Assembly (NCBI GenBank): GCA_017475805.1 | Contig: JAFVEW010000356.1 | Coordinates: forward strand, 1-16,537 | From: Synergistaceae bacterium | Lineage (GTDB): Bacteria > Synergistota > Synergistia > Synergistales > Aminobacteriaceae | Reading direction: 5' to 3' | DNA: 16,537 bases | Program-made: the position numbers and the translations under genes | Notes under the pieces: model-generated | The model's database searches: none | Told to the model about the DNA's origin: nothing | Seen by the model: the letters and a program-made list of their open reading frames with translations, nothing else | Shown here: piece by piece, positions 1 to 7,711 of the stretch | How positions within the stretch are numbered: position 1 is the first letter of the stretch | How the letters are laid out: each line of letters starts with the position of its first letter

Positions 1-1
1 G

Positions 2-340
2 AACGACGAAAAAAATTTAGATTTCGTTATTTGCTTGAATTACGGCGGGCGCGCTGAAATTATTGACGCCGTGAACGATTTAATAGCGTCAGGTGCAAAA
101 ACTCCCGTAAGTGAAGAAGATTTGAGAAAACATTTTTATTTGCCCGACGTTCCTGACCCCGACTTAATTATAAGAACAAGCGGCGAATTAAGACTTAGTA
201 ACTTTTGGCTATGGGAAAGTGCTTACAGCGAATTTTATTTCACTGATATTCATTGGCCGGATTTTGATAAGGCTGAATTAGACAAAGCCTTAGAAAACTA
301 CGCAGGGAGGGACAGACGCTATGGCGGCCTTAAAAAATAG
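2..340 (+). CDS. uppS: Isoprenyl (undecaprenyl) diphosphate synthase, C-terminal part
   Basis: This is the 3' part of the cis-prenyltransferase that condenses isopentenyl diphosphate onto farnesyl diphosphate to make the C55 carrier lipid for peptidoglycan and other wall polymers. The reading frame is open from base 2, so the gene begins upstream of the window; 112 residues are visible where the family usually has 230-260. Visible motifs are LNYGGRAEI near the start, then DLIIRTSGELRLSNF, whose two Arg and Ser match E. coli R194, R200 and S202, and AYSEFYFTDIHWPDF, whose Glu matches the Mg-binding E213. The gene overlaps cdsA by 20 nt, indicating translational coupling. The TTG at 35 is only an internal Leu codon. 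Identity is very secure. Confidence 0.96.
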   Translation, partial: NDEKNLDFVICLNYGGRAEIIDAVNDLIASGAKTPVSEEDLRKHFYLPDVPDPDLIIRTSGELRLSNFWLWESAYSEFYFTDIHWPDFDKAELDKALENYAGRDRRYGGLKK

Positions 341-1160
341 TAAAGCTGAAAAAAAAGAACTTCAACTTAGAGCTTTAAGCAGCGTTTTCATAGTTTTAAT
401 TGTCTTAGGAGCAATTTATTACGGAAAAATCGTTTGGACTGTAATTGCTTCGTTAATAGCTTTAGTTTCTCTCGATGAATATTACAGATTATTAAGCCGC
501 GTCAAAAATACAAAACTTTCACCCGGCATTGGCTATATTATTTCTGCTATTTTTTTATTTGCAGCAACAAGAGAAAATCCTCAAGCAATAATCTTAGCTA
601 TGATTTTGTCGCTGAGTGTCTTTTTCGTGTTCACGCTCGAAATTTTTAAGCGTCAATATTACAAAGGTATCAGCGGCGCAATCTACAACGCCGGCGGAAT
701 AATCTCAGGAATTTTGTATATCACAGTGCCTTGGGTCTGCATGATTATGCTGCGAGATTACATAATAGGCCGCGAAATTTTAATGACTTTATTTTTTTGC
801 ACTTGGGCTTGCGATGTCGGAGCTTATATCGGCGGAAAAGCCTTCGGTTCTGCAAAACTCTGTGAATATGTCAGTCCCGGCAAAACTATTCAAGGCTTCG
901 TCGCGGGCATAATTGGAAGTTTGCTGGCAAGCGCGGCGGCAATTTACTTTTTTGCTCTTCCAAGCAGCATGATTTATATCGGATTTATCTGCGGCATTGC
1001 AGGCCAAGTCGGAGATTTAATCGAGAGTTTAATTAAGCGTGAGACAGGTCAAAAAGATTCAGGCGTTTTGATTCCCGGTCATGGCGGAATGTTGGATAGA
1101 TTTGACAGCATTTTATTTAACGGCCTTTTAACATATTTAGTTTTAAGAATAATTTTATAA
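321..1160 (+). CDS. cdsA: Phosphatidate cytidylyltransferase (CDP-diglyceride synthase)
   Basis: A membrane enzyme that makes CDP-diacylglycerol from phosphatidate and CTP, the branch point of phospholipid synthesis. The protein has 279 residues with about eight hydrophobic segments, starting with a pair at residues 17-50. The family signature is intact near the C-terminus, residues about 236-262: SLIKRETGQKDSG, then PGHGG, then DRFD, with the Lys-Asp pair and final Asp residues that bind metal and substrate. The ATG at 321 sits 10 nt after a GGGAGG Shine-Dalgarno inside the end of uppS, and the 20-nt overlap suggests coupling. Order uppS-cdsA-dxr is the common bacterial one. Length is normal and nothing is broken. 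Confidence 0.96.
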   Translation: MAALKNSKAEKKELQLRALSSVFIVLIVLGAIYYGKIVWTVIASLIALVSLDEYYRLLSRVKNTKLSPGIGYIISAIFLFAATRENPQAIILAMILSLSVFFVFTLEIFKRQYYKGISGAIYNAGGIISGILYITVPWVCMIMLRDYIIGREILMTLFFCTWACDVGAYIGGKAFGSAKLCEYVSPGKTIQGFVAGIIGSLLASAAAIYFFALPSSMIYIGFICGIAGQVGDLIESLIKRETGQKDSGVLIPGHGGMLDRFDSILFNGLLTYLVLRIIL

Positions 1161-1175
1161 ATACAAAATATAAAA

Positions 1176-2288
1176 ATGATTAATTTAGGCGTTATCGGCG
1201 CGACGGGCAGCGTCGGGAGTTCTGTAATGTCCGTGTGTGAGGCTTGGCCTGATAAAATTCATGTCGAAGCCTTAGCTGCGAATAAAAAATCTGAAAAATT
1301 ATTAAATCTTGCCGAAAAATTTAACGTCAAAAAATTTTTTGCTTACGAACAAGACGGCGAGGCAGGTCTCGAAGCTCTCGTTAATGACGAAAATATTAAT
1401 CACGTCGTCTTCTCTTCGTCAGGAACAGACGCTATAAAATCTTTGTGCAAGGCTTTGAAATTAGGAAAAACTGTTTCACTCGCTAATAAAGAAAGCATCG
1501 TCGTAGCAGGCGGCTGGGTGATGCCTCTCGTTAAAAATTCTGAGCAGTTAAGACCCGTCGACAGCGAACATAACGCTATATGGCAATGCCTTCACGGTGA
1601 AGATAAAAAATTTGTGAGAAAAATTTATCTCACAGCTTCAGGAGGGCCTTTCAGAAATTTCTCGTATGAAGAATTAAAAAATGTTACTCCCGAAATGGCT
1701 TTGAAGCATCCTGTCTGGAACATGGGCGCAAAAATCACGATAGACAGCGCAACTTTAATGAATAAAGGCATTGAGTTAATCGAGGCTATGATTTTATTCG
1801 GACTTAATGAAAATCAAGTTGACGCTTTAATATCGCCGGGTTCATTTGTTCACGGACTTGTAGAACTTGAAGACGGAAGCGTTAAATTATTAGCCGCTGA
1901 GCCGGATATGAAACTGCCTGCAGCGTCGTGTCTATTTTGGCCGGAAAGATTTTTTCCATCGTCTGACTTCAAAAGGCCAAGTTATAATCTTCGTGAAATA
2001 AAATTCCTTGAGCCTGACGAAAAAAAATTTCCTGCTATTAGAATTGCCCGCGACGTTATGAAACAAAAAGGTTCTTATCCTGCAGTTTTAGTCGGTGCTG
2101 ATGAGGTAGCTGTAGATTTATTTTTGAAAGGCAAAATTCTTTTCACGGATATTGCTGCTTTAGTCGAAGAAACTCTAAGCTCTTGGGATTTACCTGAAGC
2201 TAAAAATCTTGACGAAATGATTAATTACGTGAGCGAAGCTAAACGTATGGCAACTGAAATTTCTGAGAAAAAACTGTCCACCAATTAA
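1176..2288 (+). CDS. dxr: 1-deoxy-D-xylulose 5-phosphate reductoisomerase
   Basis: Catalyses the NADPH-dependent conversion of DXP to MEP, the committed step of the MEP isoprenoid pathway, which supplies precursors for UppS. The 370 residues are slightly short against about 398 in E. coli. An N-terminal Rossmann motif GATGSVGSS begins near residue 8. LANKES, VDSEHNAIW, TASGGPF, HPVWNMG and DSATLMNKGIELIEA follow in order; these hold the equivalents of E. coli D150, E152, H153, S186, H209, N227, K228 and E231. The usual HPQSxIH segment reads SPGSFVH, so E. coli H251 and Q253 are replaced while H257 is kept. The start follows cdsA by 15 nt with no clear Shine-Dalgarno. The usual downstream rseP is missing; a terminator ends the cluster. 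Confidence 0.95.
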   Translation: MINLGVIGATGSVGSSVMSVCEAWPDKIHVEALAANKKSEKLLNLAEKFNVKKFFAYEQDGEAGLEALVNDENINHVVFSSSGTDAIKSLCKALKLGKTVSLANKESIVVAGGWVMPLVKNSEQLRPVDSEHNAIWQCLHGEDKKFVRKIYLTASGGPFRNFSYEELKNVTPEMALKHPVWNMGAKITIDSATLMNKGIELIEAMILFGLNENQVDALISPGSFVHGLVELEDGSVKLLAAEPDMKLPAASCLFWPERFFPSSDFKRPSYNLREIKFLEPDEKKFPAIRIARDVMKQKGSYPAVLVGADEVAVDLFLKGKILFTDIAALVEETLSSWDLPEAKNLDEMINYVSEAKRMATEISEKKLSTN

Positions 2289-2308
2289 AGTAGACAGTTT
2301 TTATTTTT
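2268..2308. terminator. Bidirectional terminator between dxr and livK
   Basis: Arms AAAAACTGTC (2269-2278) and GACAGTTTTT (2293-2302) form a 10-bp stem with a 14-nt loop, followed by a T-rich run to 2308. The A-tract on the left arm gives a U-run when read on the minus strand, so the hairpin can stop both the dxr transcript and the converging liv transcript. The left arm lies inside the last dxr codons. Confidence 0.8.
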
Positions 2309-2319
2309 GCTTAGTTTAA

Positions 2320-3552
2320 TTATTTATATTCCGCTGGATAATTTATCTGCGCACCTGCATATTCAAGCGGCCAAACTGTTTTGTATTTTCCATCCTGAAC
2401 TTGAGCAATCGCTATCGAAGCAAAAATATTGTTGTTGTAATGCTGTTTTCCTGCGAACATGTGATCTTCAAATTTAATTCTGCTGTACGGCAAAATAATT
2501 TCAGGGCCATTCGGGAATTTTTCTTGTATATCGAGGGCTTTTAATGCGTCTTTAACTGCGCTGCCTTCCGTAGTTCCGGCATTCTCAAAGGCCGTTTTCA
2601 AAATCCAAGTTGCTGTGAATGATTCAGCTGAATGTCCGTTCATATCGATGCCGTATTCTTGCTTAAATTCAGCGTTGATGTCCTGTCCTTTTGTGATGTC
2701 GGGGTTCCATTCTACAACAGAAGCAACACCGTTGGAAATTCCCTGATTATTCTGAAGGAAAGTCGGGTCTGTGTAACCGTTTGCCTTTGCTACGATGATA
2801 GGCGGCTGATAATTTTGTTCCTGCAAAGTTTTCATGAGTAAAGTTGCATCATTAATATAACTTTCTGCAATAACTGCATCGGCGTTTGCATTTTTAAGAG
2901 CTAAAACTTCGCTGCTCATGTCGGGCTGTCCGCCTTGATACTCAACTTTTGCTATAATTTCCATTCCGTATTCGGGAGCAAAAATCTCTGAACATCTAAT
3001 AATTTCCTGTCCAATGTTGGAATTATCAGCGAAAATTGCAATCGTTTTTATTTCTTTGCCTGTAACTTTCGCTTGGTCTCTGAGATAATCAAACATTCCG
3101 CGAACATAAACCGAGTTCATAGGGCACATTCTGAAGAAATATTCATAGCCGTTTTCAGAAAGATTATCAACTGTTGAGATAGCTGTAACTAATGGAACTT
3201 CATTAGCATCGCAAACTTGAGCGGCTATATTTGTAAGTGTTGATTGATGACAGCCGAGCAGAGCGTCTACGTGGTCTTGAGTTACTAATCTCTCAGCAAC
3301 TGAACGAGCCTTTGCAGCGTCGCCTTCTGTGTCGCCTCTTACAACTTCGAGCATACGGCCATTAACACCACCTTGAGCATTAATCATTTTTACAGCAAAG
3401 TCAATGCCGCGTAAAATATTCGTGCCGATAGCTGCGTTTGCGCCCGTGAGAGCATACATTGCACCAATTTTAATAGGAGCGTCATCAGCGAAAGACATTC
3501 CAGCGAAAAACACAGACGCCACAACTAATAACAACGCAAAAATTTTTTTCAT
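2320..3552 (-). CDS. livK: Branched-chain amino-acid type ABC transporter, periplasmic binding protein
   Basis: Periplasmic solute receptor delivering ligand to the LivHMGF importer. The 410 residues begin with a Sec signal peptide, a KK start then a hydrophobic stretch, with a likely cut after SFA near residue 22. No lipobox Cys is present, so it is soluble rather than lipid-anchored. The mature part is a type I periplasmic-binding fold: KIGAMYALTG, then RGIDFAVKMINAQGGVNGR, and AERLVTQDHVDALLG are typical of LivK/LivJ/AmiC-like proteins. A strong AGGAGG lies just upstream of the ATG. It is the last gene of the operon, 63 nt after livF, whereas this gene is often first or separate. The true ligand (branched-chain amino acid, amide or other) cannot be read from the sequence. 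Confidence 0.93.
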   Translation of the reverse strand: MKKIFALLLVVASVFFAGMSFADDAPIKIGAMYALTGANAAIGTNILRGIDFAVKMINAQGGVNGRMLEVVRGDTEGDAAKARSVAERLVTQDHVDALLGCHQSTLTNIAAQVCDANEVPLVTAISTVDNLSENGYEYFFRMCPMNSVYVRGMFDYLRDQAKVTGKEIKTIAIFADNSNIGQEIIRCSEIFAPEYGMEIIAKVEYQGGQPDMSSEVLALKNANADAVIAESYINDATLLMKTLQEQNYQPPIIVAKANGYTDPTFLQNNQGISNGVASVVEWNPDITKGQDINAEFKQEYGIDMNGHSAESFTATWILKTAFENAGTTEGSAVKDALKALDIQEKFPNGPEIILPYSRIKFEDHMFAGKQHYNNNIFASIAIAQVQDGKYKTVWPLEYAGAQINYPAEYK

Positions 3553-3591
3553 TACAAAAATCCTCCTAATACAAATTAATTTTTATTCACA

Positions 3592-3608
3592 CTTGCAAAA
3601 TTTGCAAG
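3592..3608. repeat. 17-bp palindrome between livF and livK
   Basis: CTTGCAAA and TTTGCAAG are perfect 8-bp inverted arms around one central A. In RNA this would fold as a 5-bp stem with a 7-nt loop, without a U-run, so it is not a good terminator. It may be a protein-binding site or a small processing hairpin that sets livK level apart from the genes before it. Function is a guess. Confidence 0.45.
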
Positions 3609-3615
3609 ATTAGAA

Positions 3616-4323
3616 TTAAATTCCGAGATAAGCCTTCTTAACATGCTCATTTATACTGAGCTCCACTGAACTTCCTGATAATACAACATGCCCGTTTTCA
3701 ATTACGTAGCCCTCATCGGCGGTTTTTAGTGCTTTGTTCACATCTTGTTCAACTAAAATAACGCCTATACCTTGTCTTTTAGCCATGTCATGAGCGACAA
3801 GTAAAATCTCATCTACAACATTAGGGGCAAGACCTAAGGAAGGTTCGTCTAATATTAGCAATTTAGGAAGTCCGATTAGTGCGCGAGCTACAGCTACCAT
3901 CTGCTGTTCACCGCCTGAAAGCGTGCCTGCTGACTGATGAGAGCGTTCTAATAATTTTGGAAAATATTTATAACAAACATGCAAACTCTCTTCAAAATTT
4001 TCCTGAGCTTCTTCAGAGAATGCACCTAATTCGAGATTTTCGTGAACTGTCATTTCTGTGAAAAGCTGTCGGCCTTCAGGGACTTGAATTATTCCAGCGT
4101 CAAGGATTTTACGGCTTGATTTACCACAAAGTTCAACGCCGTTAAATTTCACACTGCCGCTCATAGGTTTAATCATTCCTGTTATCGCTCTAACGGTTGT
4201 AGTTTTGCCTGCGCCGTTGCTTCCAAGTATCGCAATAACCTCGCCGTCATCGACTTTGAAAGAAATATCCCTCAAAATTTGAACGTGTCCATACCCGGCA
4301 TTTAGATTTGTAACTTCGAGCAT
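3616..4323 (-). CDS. livF: Branched-chain amino-acid type ABC transporter ATPase LivF
   Basis: One of the two cytoplasmic ATPases that drive the Liv importer. The 235 residues match the usual LivF length. Walker A is GSNGAGKTT at about residues 34-42, the ABC signature is LSGGEQQM, Walker B is LLILDEPSLGLAP, and the switch His falls in the VEQD region, where LivF proteins carry Gln-Asp as seen here. The start codon overlaps the livG stop as TAATG, and an AGAAGGTG Shine-Dalgarno precedes it, so the two subunits should be made in step. All motifs are intact. Confidence 0.95.
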   Translation of the reverse strand: MLEVTNLNAGYGHVQILRDISFKVDDGEVIAILGSNGAGKTTTVRAITGMIKPMSGSVKFNGVELCGKSSRKILDAGIIQVPEGRQLFTEMTVHENLELGAFSEEAQENFEESLHVCYKYFPKLLERSHQSAGTLSGGEQQMVAVARALIGLPKLLILDEPSLGLAPNVVDEILLVAHDMAKRQGIGVILVEQDVNKALKTADEGYVIENGHVVLSGSSVELSINEHVKKAYLGI

Positions 4324-5057
4324 TAATCAACACCTTCTTTGCCTAAATAAACTTCCATGACGTAGCTGTCATTCATGACTTCAGCAGGTGTGCCTTCTGC
4401 TATCTTCTCGCCGTGATGCAACACAATAACCTTTTCACACAAAGATACAACGGCTCGCATAATATGCTCAATTAAAAAAATTGTAACGCCTCCGGCATTG
4501 ATACGCTTGATTAAATCTATGGCCGCTTCTGTTTCAGTTGGATTTAGTCCTGCCATAGCTTCATCAAGGAAAAGCATATCGGGTTTCGTAGCTAATGCCC
4601 GTGCCATTTCAAGCCTTTTTTGATCAGGCGTACCCATCTCACGAGCTAAAACATTTTTCTTTGAGATTAAACCTGTGAAATCAAGAATTTTCTCGGCAAT
4701 TTCTCTGGCTTGACGCATATTCTTTGCTTTATGTCTTCCAAAAAACGCACTTGACGCTACATTATCCAAAACGCTCAAATTTCCAAGCGGTTTCATAATT
4801 TGAAAAGTCCGCGCTATGCCTATATCTGCAAATTCATATGCACGTTTGCCTGTTATATTTTGACCTTTGTATTTAATTATGCCGCTCGTAGGAGGGTAAT
4901 AGCCGCATATCATGTTGAAAGTCGTTGATTTTCCTGCACCGTTCGGACCTATCATGCCTGTAATTTTACCTTCTTCAACATAAAATGAGACATTAGAGAC
5001 AGCCTTTAGCCCCTTGAAACTCTTGCTAATGTTCTCAACTTCAATAATCTTGGACAT
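4323..5057 (-). CDS. livG: Branched-chain amino-acid type ABC transporter ATPase LivG
   Basis: Second ATPase of the importer, pairing with LivF. The 244 residues contain Walker A GPNGAGKST at about residues 36-44 and Walker B MLFLDEAMAGLNP. The signature region reads REMGTPDQKRLEMARAL, with GTPDQKRLE in the place of the more common LSYGxQRxLE; this divergence from the LSGGQ consensus is mild for LivG. The C-terminal HIMRAVVSLCEKVIVLHHGEKIAEG holds the H-loop. I start at the ATG at 5057, one base from the livM stop and with a GGGGG stretch 10 nt upstream; a TTG 24 nt earlier extends the frame but lies inside livM and has no better site. Confidence 0.94.
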   Translation of the reverse strand: MSKIIEVENISKSFKGLKAVSNVSFYVEEGKITGMIGPNGAGKSTTFNMICGYYPPTSGIIKYKGQNITGKRAYEFADIGIARTFQIMKPLGNLSVLDNVASSAFFGRHKAKNMRQAREIAEKILDFTGLISKKNVLAREMGTPDQKRLEMARALATKPDMLFLDEAMAGLNPTETEAAIDLIKRINAGGVTIFLIEHIMRAVVSLCEKVIVLHHGEKIAEGTPAEVMNDSYVMEVYLGKEGVD

Positions 5058-5058
5058 T

Positions 5059-6015
5059 TTAAGCACGCCCCCTGCGGTCAAAAAATCCTAAAATTCCAGT
5101 CGGACGAAATCTAATTACAACAATCAAAACGATTGCATACAAAATTAAATTTATTCCTGGTAAAATTCCGCCGAAAGTGTTTCGCAGATATTCAGACAAA
5201 GAGACCATTAAAATGCCGCCGACGAGAGGACCTTCAACAAAAGCACTGCCGCCTATAATCGCAGGCAATACAATTTCAACTGACGAACTTTGAAGCATTA
5301 TATTAGGGTCAATGTATCTATAGTAACATGCGTAGAAAAATCCCGCTACAGCCGAGACTGACGCGCTTATTACAACGGCAATGACTTTATATTTCAACGG
5401 CCTTATACCAATAGCAGCAGCAACGTCTTCATCTTCGCGGATAGTCTTCAATGCAAAGCCTAATTTAGAATTATCAATATATTTCATGATAATATACACG
5501 CCAATCATCATTGCAAACGCTATGTAATAGTATATCGTCCTGTCTCTGAAGCTGAACATAATCCAGCTATTTCCGCGAACATAAGGCAAGCCTATTCCTA
5601 TTGCCTTTCCTGCAAAATCCCAATTTAAGATTATCTGACGTACAGCCTCAGCAAATGCTATTGTAACGAGTGTGAAATAGGGGCCTCGTAAAATAAAACA
5701 TTGAGAGAAAACTACAGCTGTAATCAATGCAGTTACTAATATTGCTATAGGCAGCGACAGCCAAGGATTTATACCAAATCTCACGATGCACAATGCTGAA
5801 GTATAAGCTCCTATTCCCATGAAACAAGCGTGGCCGATTGAGTTCTGTCCCGTCATTCCGCCAAGCAAATTCCAAGCCATCGACATCGTTGTCATGTAAA
5901 AAGCAAGTATAAAAACGTTTAATATATATGGCATTTTTGCGATATAATGCGGCAATATCAACATAACAGCAGCAGCAACAAGCATTAACGCATAAAGAAA
6001 AATTTTCCTTTTCAT
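5059..6015 (-). CDS. livM: Branched-chain amino-acid type ABC transporter permease LivM
   Basis: Inner-membrane permease that pairs with LivH to form the translocation channel. The 318 residues hold about nine to ten hydrophobic helices, with an N-terminal KRK then a hydrophobic segment. The conserved early motif NLLGGMTGQNSIGHACFMGIGAY (split by eye, residues about 49-71) is diagnostic of LivM, as is the region around residues 210-230 (KYKVIAVVISASVSAVAGFFYA) that contacts the ATPases. Starts with ATG after GGAGG at 10 nt, and lies 4 nt after the livH stop. Length and motifs are typical. Confidence 0.94.
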   Translation of the reverse strand: MKRKIFLYALMLVAAAVMLILPHYIAKMPYILNVFILAFYMTTMSMAWNLLGGMTGQNSIGHACFMGIGAYTSALCIVRFGINPWLSLPIAILVTALITAVVFSQCFILRGPYFTLVTIAFAEAVRQIILNWDFAGKAIGIGLPYVRGNSWIMFSFRDRTIYYYIAFAMMIGVYIIMKYIDNSKLGFALKTIREDEDVAAAIGIRPLKYKVIAVVISASVSAVAGFFYACYYRYIDPNIMLQSSSVEIVLPAIIGGSAFVEGPLVGGILMVSLSEYLRNTFGGILPGINLILYAIVLIVVIRFRPTGILGFFDRRGRA

Positions 6016-6019
6016 AGCC

Positions 6020-6883
6020 TTAAGCCCTCCGCAAAATTATGTTCTGACGAATTACTAAAATGACTATGAAAGTCGCGAAAACAACAAGCGTTCTAAGGCT
6101 CGGCCCTATAAATAAAGATACTAAAGTCTCAAGCAAACCTAAGAATATACCCGCGAAAAATGCGCCGCTGATACTGCCAAGACCGCCGACAACAACAACG
6201 ATTAAAGCTCTGAAACCAAAATTTGAGCCTGCTGTAGGATTGATAACATAAAATAAAGTCAACAAAGCTCCTGAAATTCCAGCTAAAGCAGCTCCTAAGC
6301 CGTAAGTTATCATATAGATTATCTTTGTATCAATACCAACAACCTGCGCGCCGATTGGATTTTGAGAGACAGCGCGAATTTTTTTGCCAGTCTTAGTGTA
6401 TTTCAGAAAGAAAGCAAGACCGATAGATACTGCGATTAAAGCGCAAAAACTTACAACCCTCGATAATGCAACGGTAACAGGGCCTATTGATAAAATCGTT
6501 GCTGAATAATCCGTTGTAATCGTTCTGTAATCAGAAGAGAAAATCACTTGCGCTCCGTTAGTTAGCAAAATTCCCATACCAACGGTTAAAAATAGTAAAT
6601 TTGTAAAACTTTTTGTGCCGAGCGAAGGTGTTATCAATGTGTGCTGAAAGATTGCGCCCGCTACAAACATTACTAAAGCAACGAGAGGCAAAGAAAAATA
6701 AGGGTCTATTCCAAGATAAGTGTAAAAAACATAAGCTAAATACATTCCTACCATCAGCATTTCGCCGTGACAGAAATTAATTATTTTCATTACACCAAAA
6801 ATAACATTTTGCCCCATGCCCATAAGCGAGTAAAATCCGCCGATCATGAGGCCGTTCACGCACGCTTGCAAGAATATATCCAT
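6020..6883 (-). CDS. livH: Branched-chain amino-acid type ABC transporter permease LivH
   Basis: Permease partner of LivM in the inner membrane. The 287 residues contain eight or so hydrophobic helices. Family features are GLMIGGFYSLMGMGQNVIFG near residues 10-30, the NFCHGEMLMVG segment that follows, and GLGAALAGISGALL, the ATPase-contact loop, near residue 200. The ATG directly abuts the stop codon of the upstream dehydrogenase (TAAATG), so the two are almost certainly co-transcribed and probably translationally coupled. Nothing is missing. Confidence 0.94.
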   Translation of the reverse strand: MDIFLQACVNGLMIGGFYSLMGMGQNVIFGVMKIINFCHGEMLMVGMYLAYVFYTYLGIDPYFSLPLVALVMFVAGAIFQHTLITPSLGTKSFTNLLFLTVGMGILLTNGAQVIFSSDYRTITTDYSATILSIGPVTVALSRVVSFCALIAVSIGLAFFLKYTKTGKKIRAVSQNPIGAQVVGIDTKIIYMITYGLGAALAGISGALLTLFYVINPTAGSNFGFRALIVVVVGGLGSISGAFFAGIFLGLLETLVSLFIGPSLRTLVVFATFIVILVIRQNIILRRA

Positions 6884-7639
6884 TTAGCGAGCCAGCCACC
6901 CTCCGTCGACTGCTAAGATATGTCCGTTCACGTAATCAGAAGCACTCGACGCAAGGAATATCGCCGCTCCTTTGAGGTCTTGAGGAGTTCCCCAACGGTC
7001 AGCGGGTATTCGTCCCAAAATCTCTGCACTTCGCTTAGGGTCTTTTATTAAAGCGTCAGTGTTGTTTGTTGCAATATAACCGGGTGCGATTGCATTAACT
7101 TGAATTTTGTATTTTGCTAATTCATTGGCCATGAGTTTAGTTATACCAGCTACTCCGCTCTTACTTGCGGTGTAACTTACAACTCTGATACCGCCCTGAA
7201 AAGAAAGCATTGAAGCAATGTTGATGATTTTTCCGCCGCCATGATCCTTCATGAAACGAGCTGCGGCCTGCGAAAGGAAAAATAATGACTTCATGTTCAT
7301 GCTTATAACATCGTCCCAATTTTTTTCGCTGAAGTCCAAAACATCTTCGCGTCTGATTATTCCGGCGTTATTTACTAAAATATCAAGACGTCCAAAAGTT
7401 TTTACTGTTTCGTCAACTAAATTCTGGATTTTTTCTTGAGAAGTTAAATCAATGTCATAAAACAAAAATTTGCGTCCTAAATTTTTCACATACGCTTCTG
7501 TTTCAGGCATGGCAGCGTGTCCAGCACCGACTATGTCGCAGCCTGCTTCGGCGAGACCTTCTGTAATTCCCTGACCTATTCCGGTGCGGGCACCTGTTAC
7601 AAGCGCGACTTTACCATCAAGATTAAACATGTTCGTCAT
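6884..7639 (-). CDS. kduD: KduD-like short-chain dehydrogenase (2-dehydro-3-deoxy-D-gluconate 5-dehydrogenase family)
   Basis: A classical NAD(P)-dependent short-chain dehydrogenase of 251 residues. It has the cofactor motif TGARTGIGQG, the NNAG motif, catalytic Ser in NIASMLSFQGG, and YTASK for the Tyr-Lys pair. The stretches IIRRED, ASMLSFQGGIRVVSYTASKSG, VNAIAPGYIATNNT and the DGGWLAR C-terminus follow E. coli KduD closely, where the enzyme interconverts 2,5-diketo-3-deoxygluconate and KDG in hexuronate breakdown. I start at ATG 7639, which has GGAG 10 nt upstream and fits the family; a GTG at 7648 lies 1 nt from that site. It heads the liv operon, an unexpected partner, so its real substrate here may differ. 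Family secure, substrate inferred. Confidence 0.88.
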   Translation of the reverse strand: MTNMFNLDGKVALVTGARTGIGQGITEGLAEAGCDIVGAGHAAMPETEAYVKNLGRKFLFYDIDLTSQEKIQNLVDETVKTFGRLDILVNNAGIIRREDVLDFSEKNWDDVISMNMKSLFFLSQAAARFMKDHGGGKIINIASMLSFQGGIRVVSYTASKSGVAGITKLMANELAKYKIQVNAIAPGYIATNNTDALIKDPKRSAEILGRIPADRWGTPQDLKGAAIFLASSASDYVNGHILAVDGGWLAR

Positions 7640-7671
7640 GTTTTTCACTCTCCGTTTTGAATTTAATTATG

Positions 7672-7709
7672 GAACTTTTTTAATTATACAGCAAAAATTT
7701 GAAAAGTTC
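7672..7709 (-). promoter_or_regulatory. Promoter region of kduD-liv operon with flanking inverted repeat
   Basis: A TATAAT (minus strand, 7688-7683) lies about 44 nt before the kduD start. Its -35 is weak. It is bracketed by perfect 8-bp inverted arms, GAACTTTT (7672-7679) and AAAAGTTC (7702-7709), whose centres are 30 bp apart, about three helical turns. The right arm touches the larE stop region. The arms may be an operator; they are not a good terminator because no U-run follows. Confidence 0.4.
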
Positions 7710-7711
7710 TT

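Noticed and set aside
789..1007. A 72-codon minus-strand frame inside cdsA
   Set aside because: Shadow of the conserved cdsA frame without ribosome site or domain.
7672..7709. Terminator for larE
   Set aside because: The arms form a stem with a 22-nt loop and no U-run on the minus strand, and a TATAAT lies within it; operator or chance is more likely.
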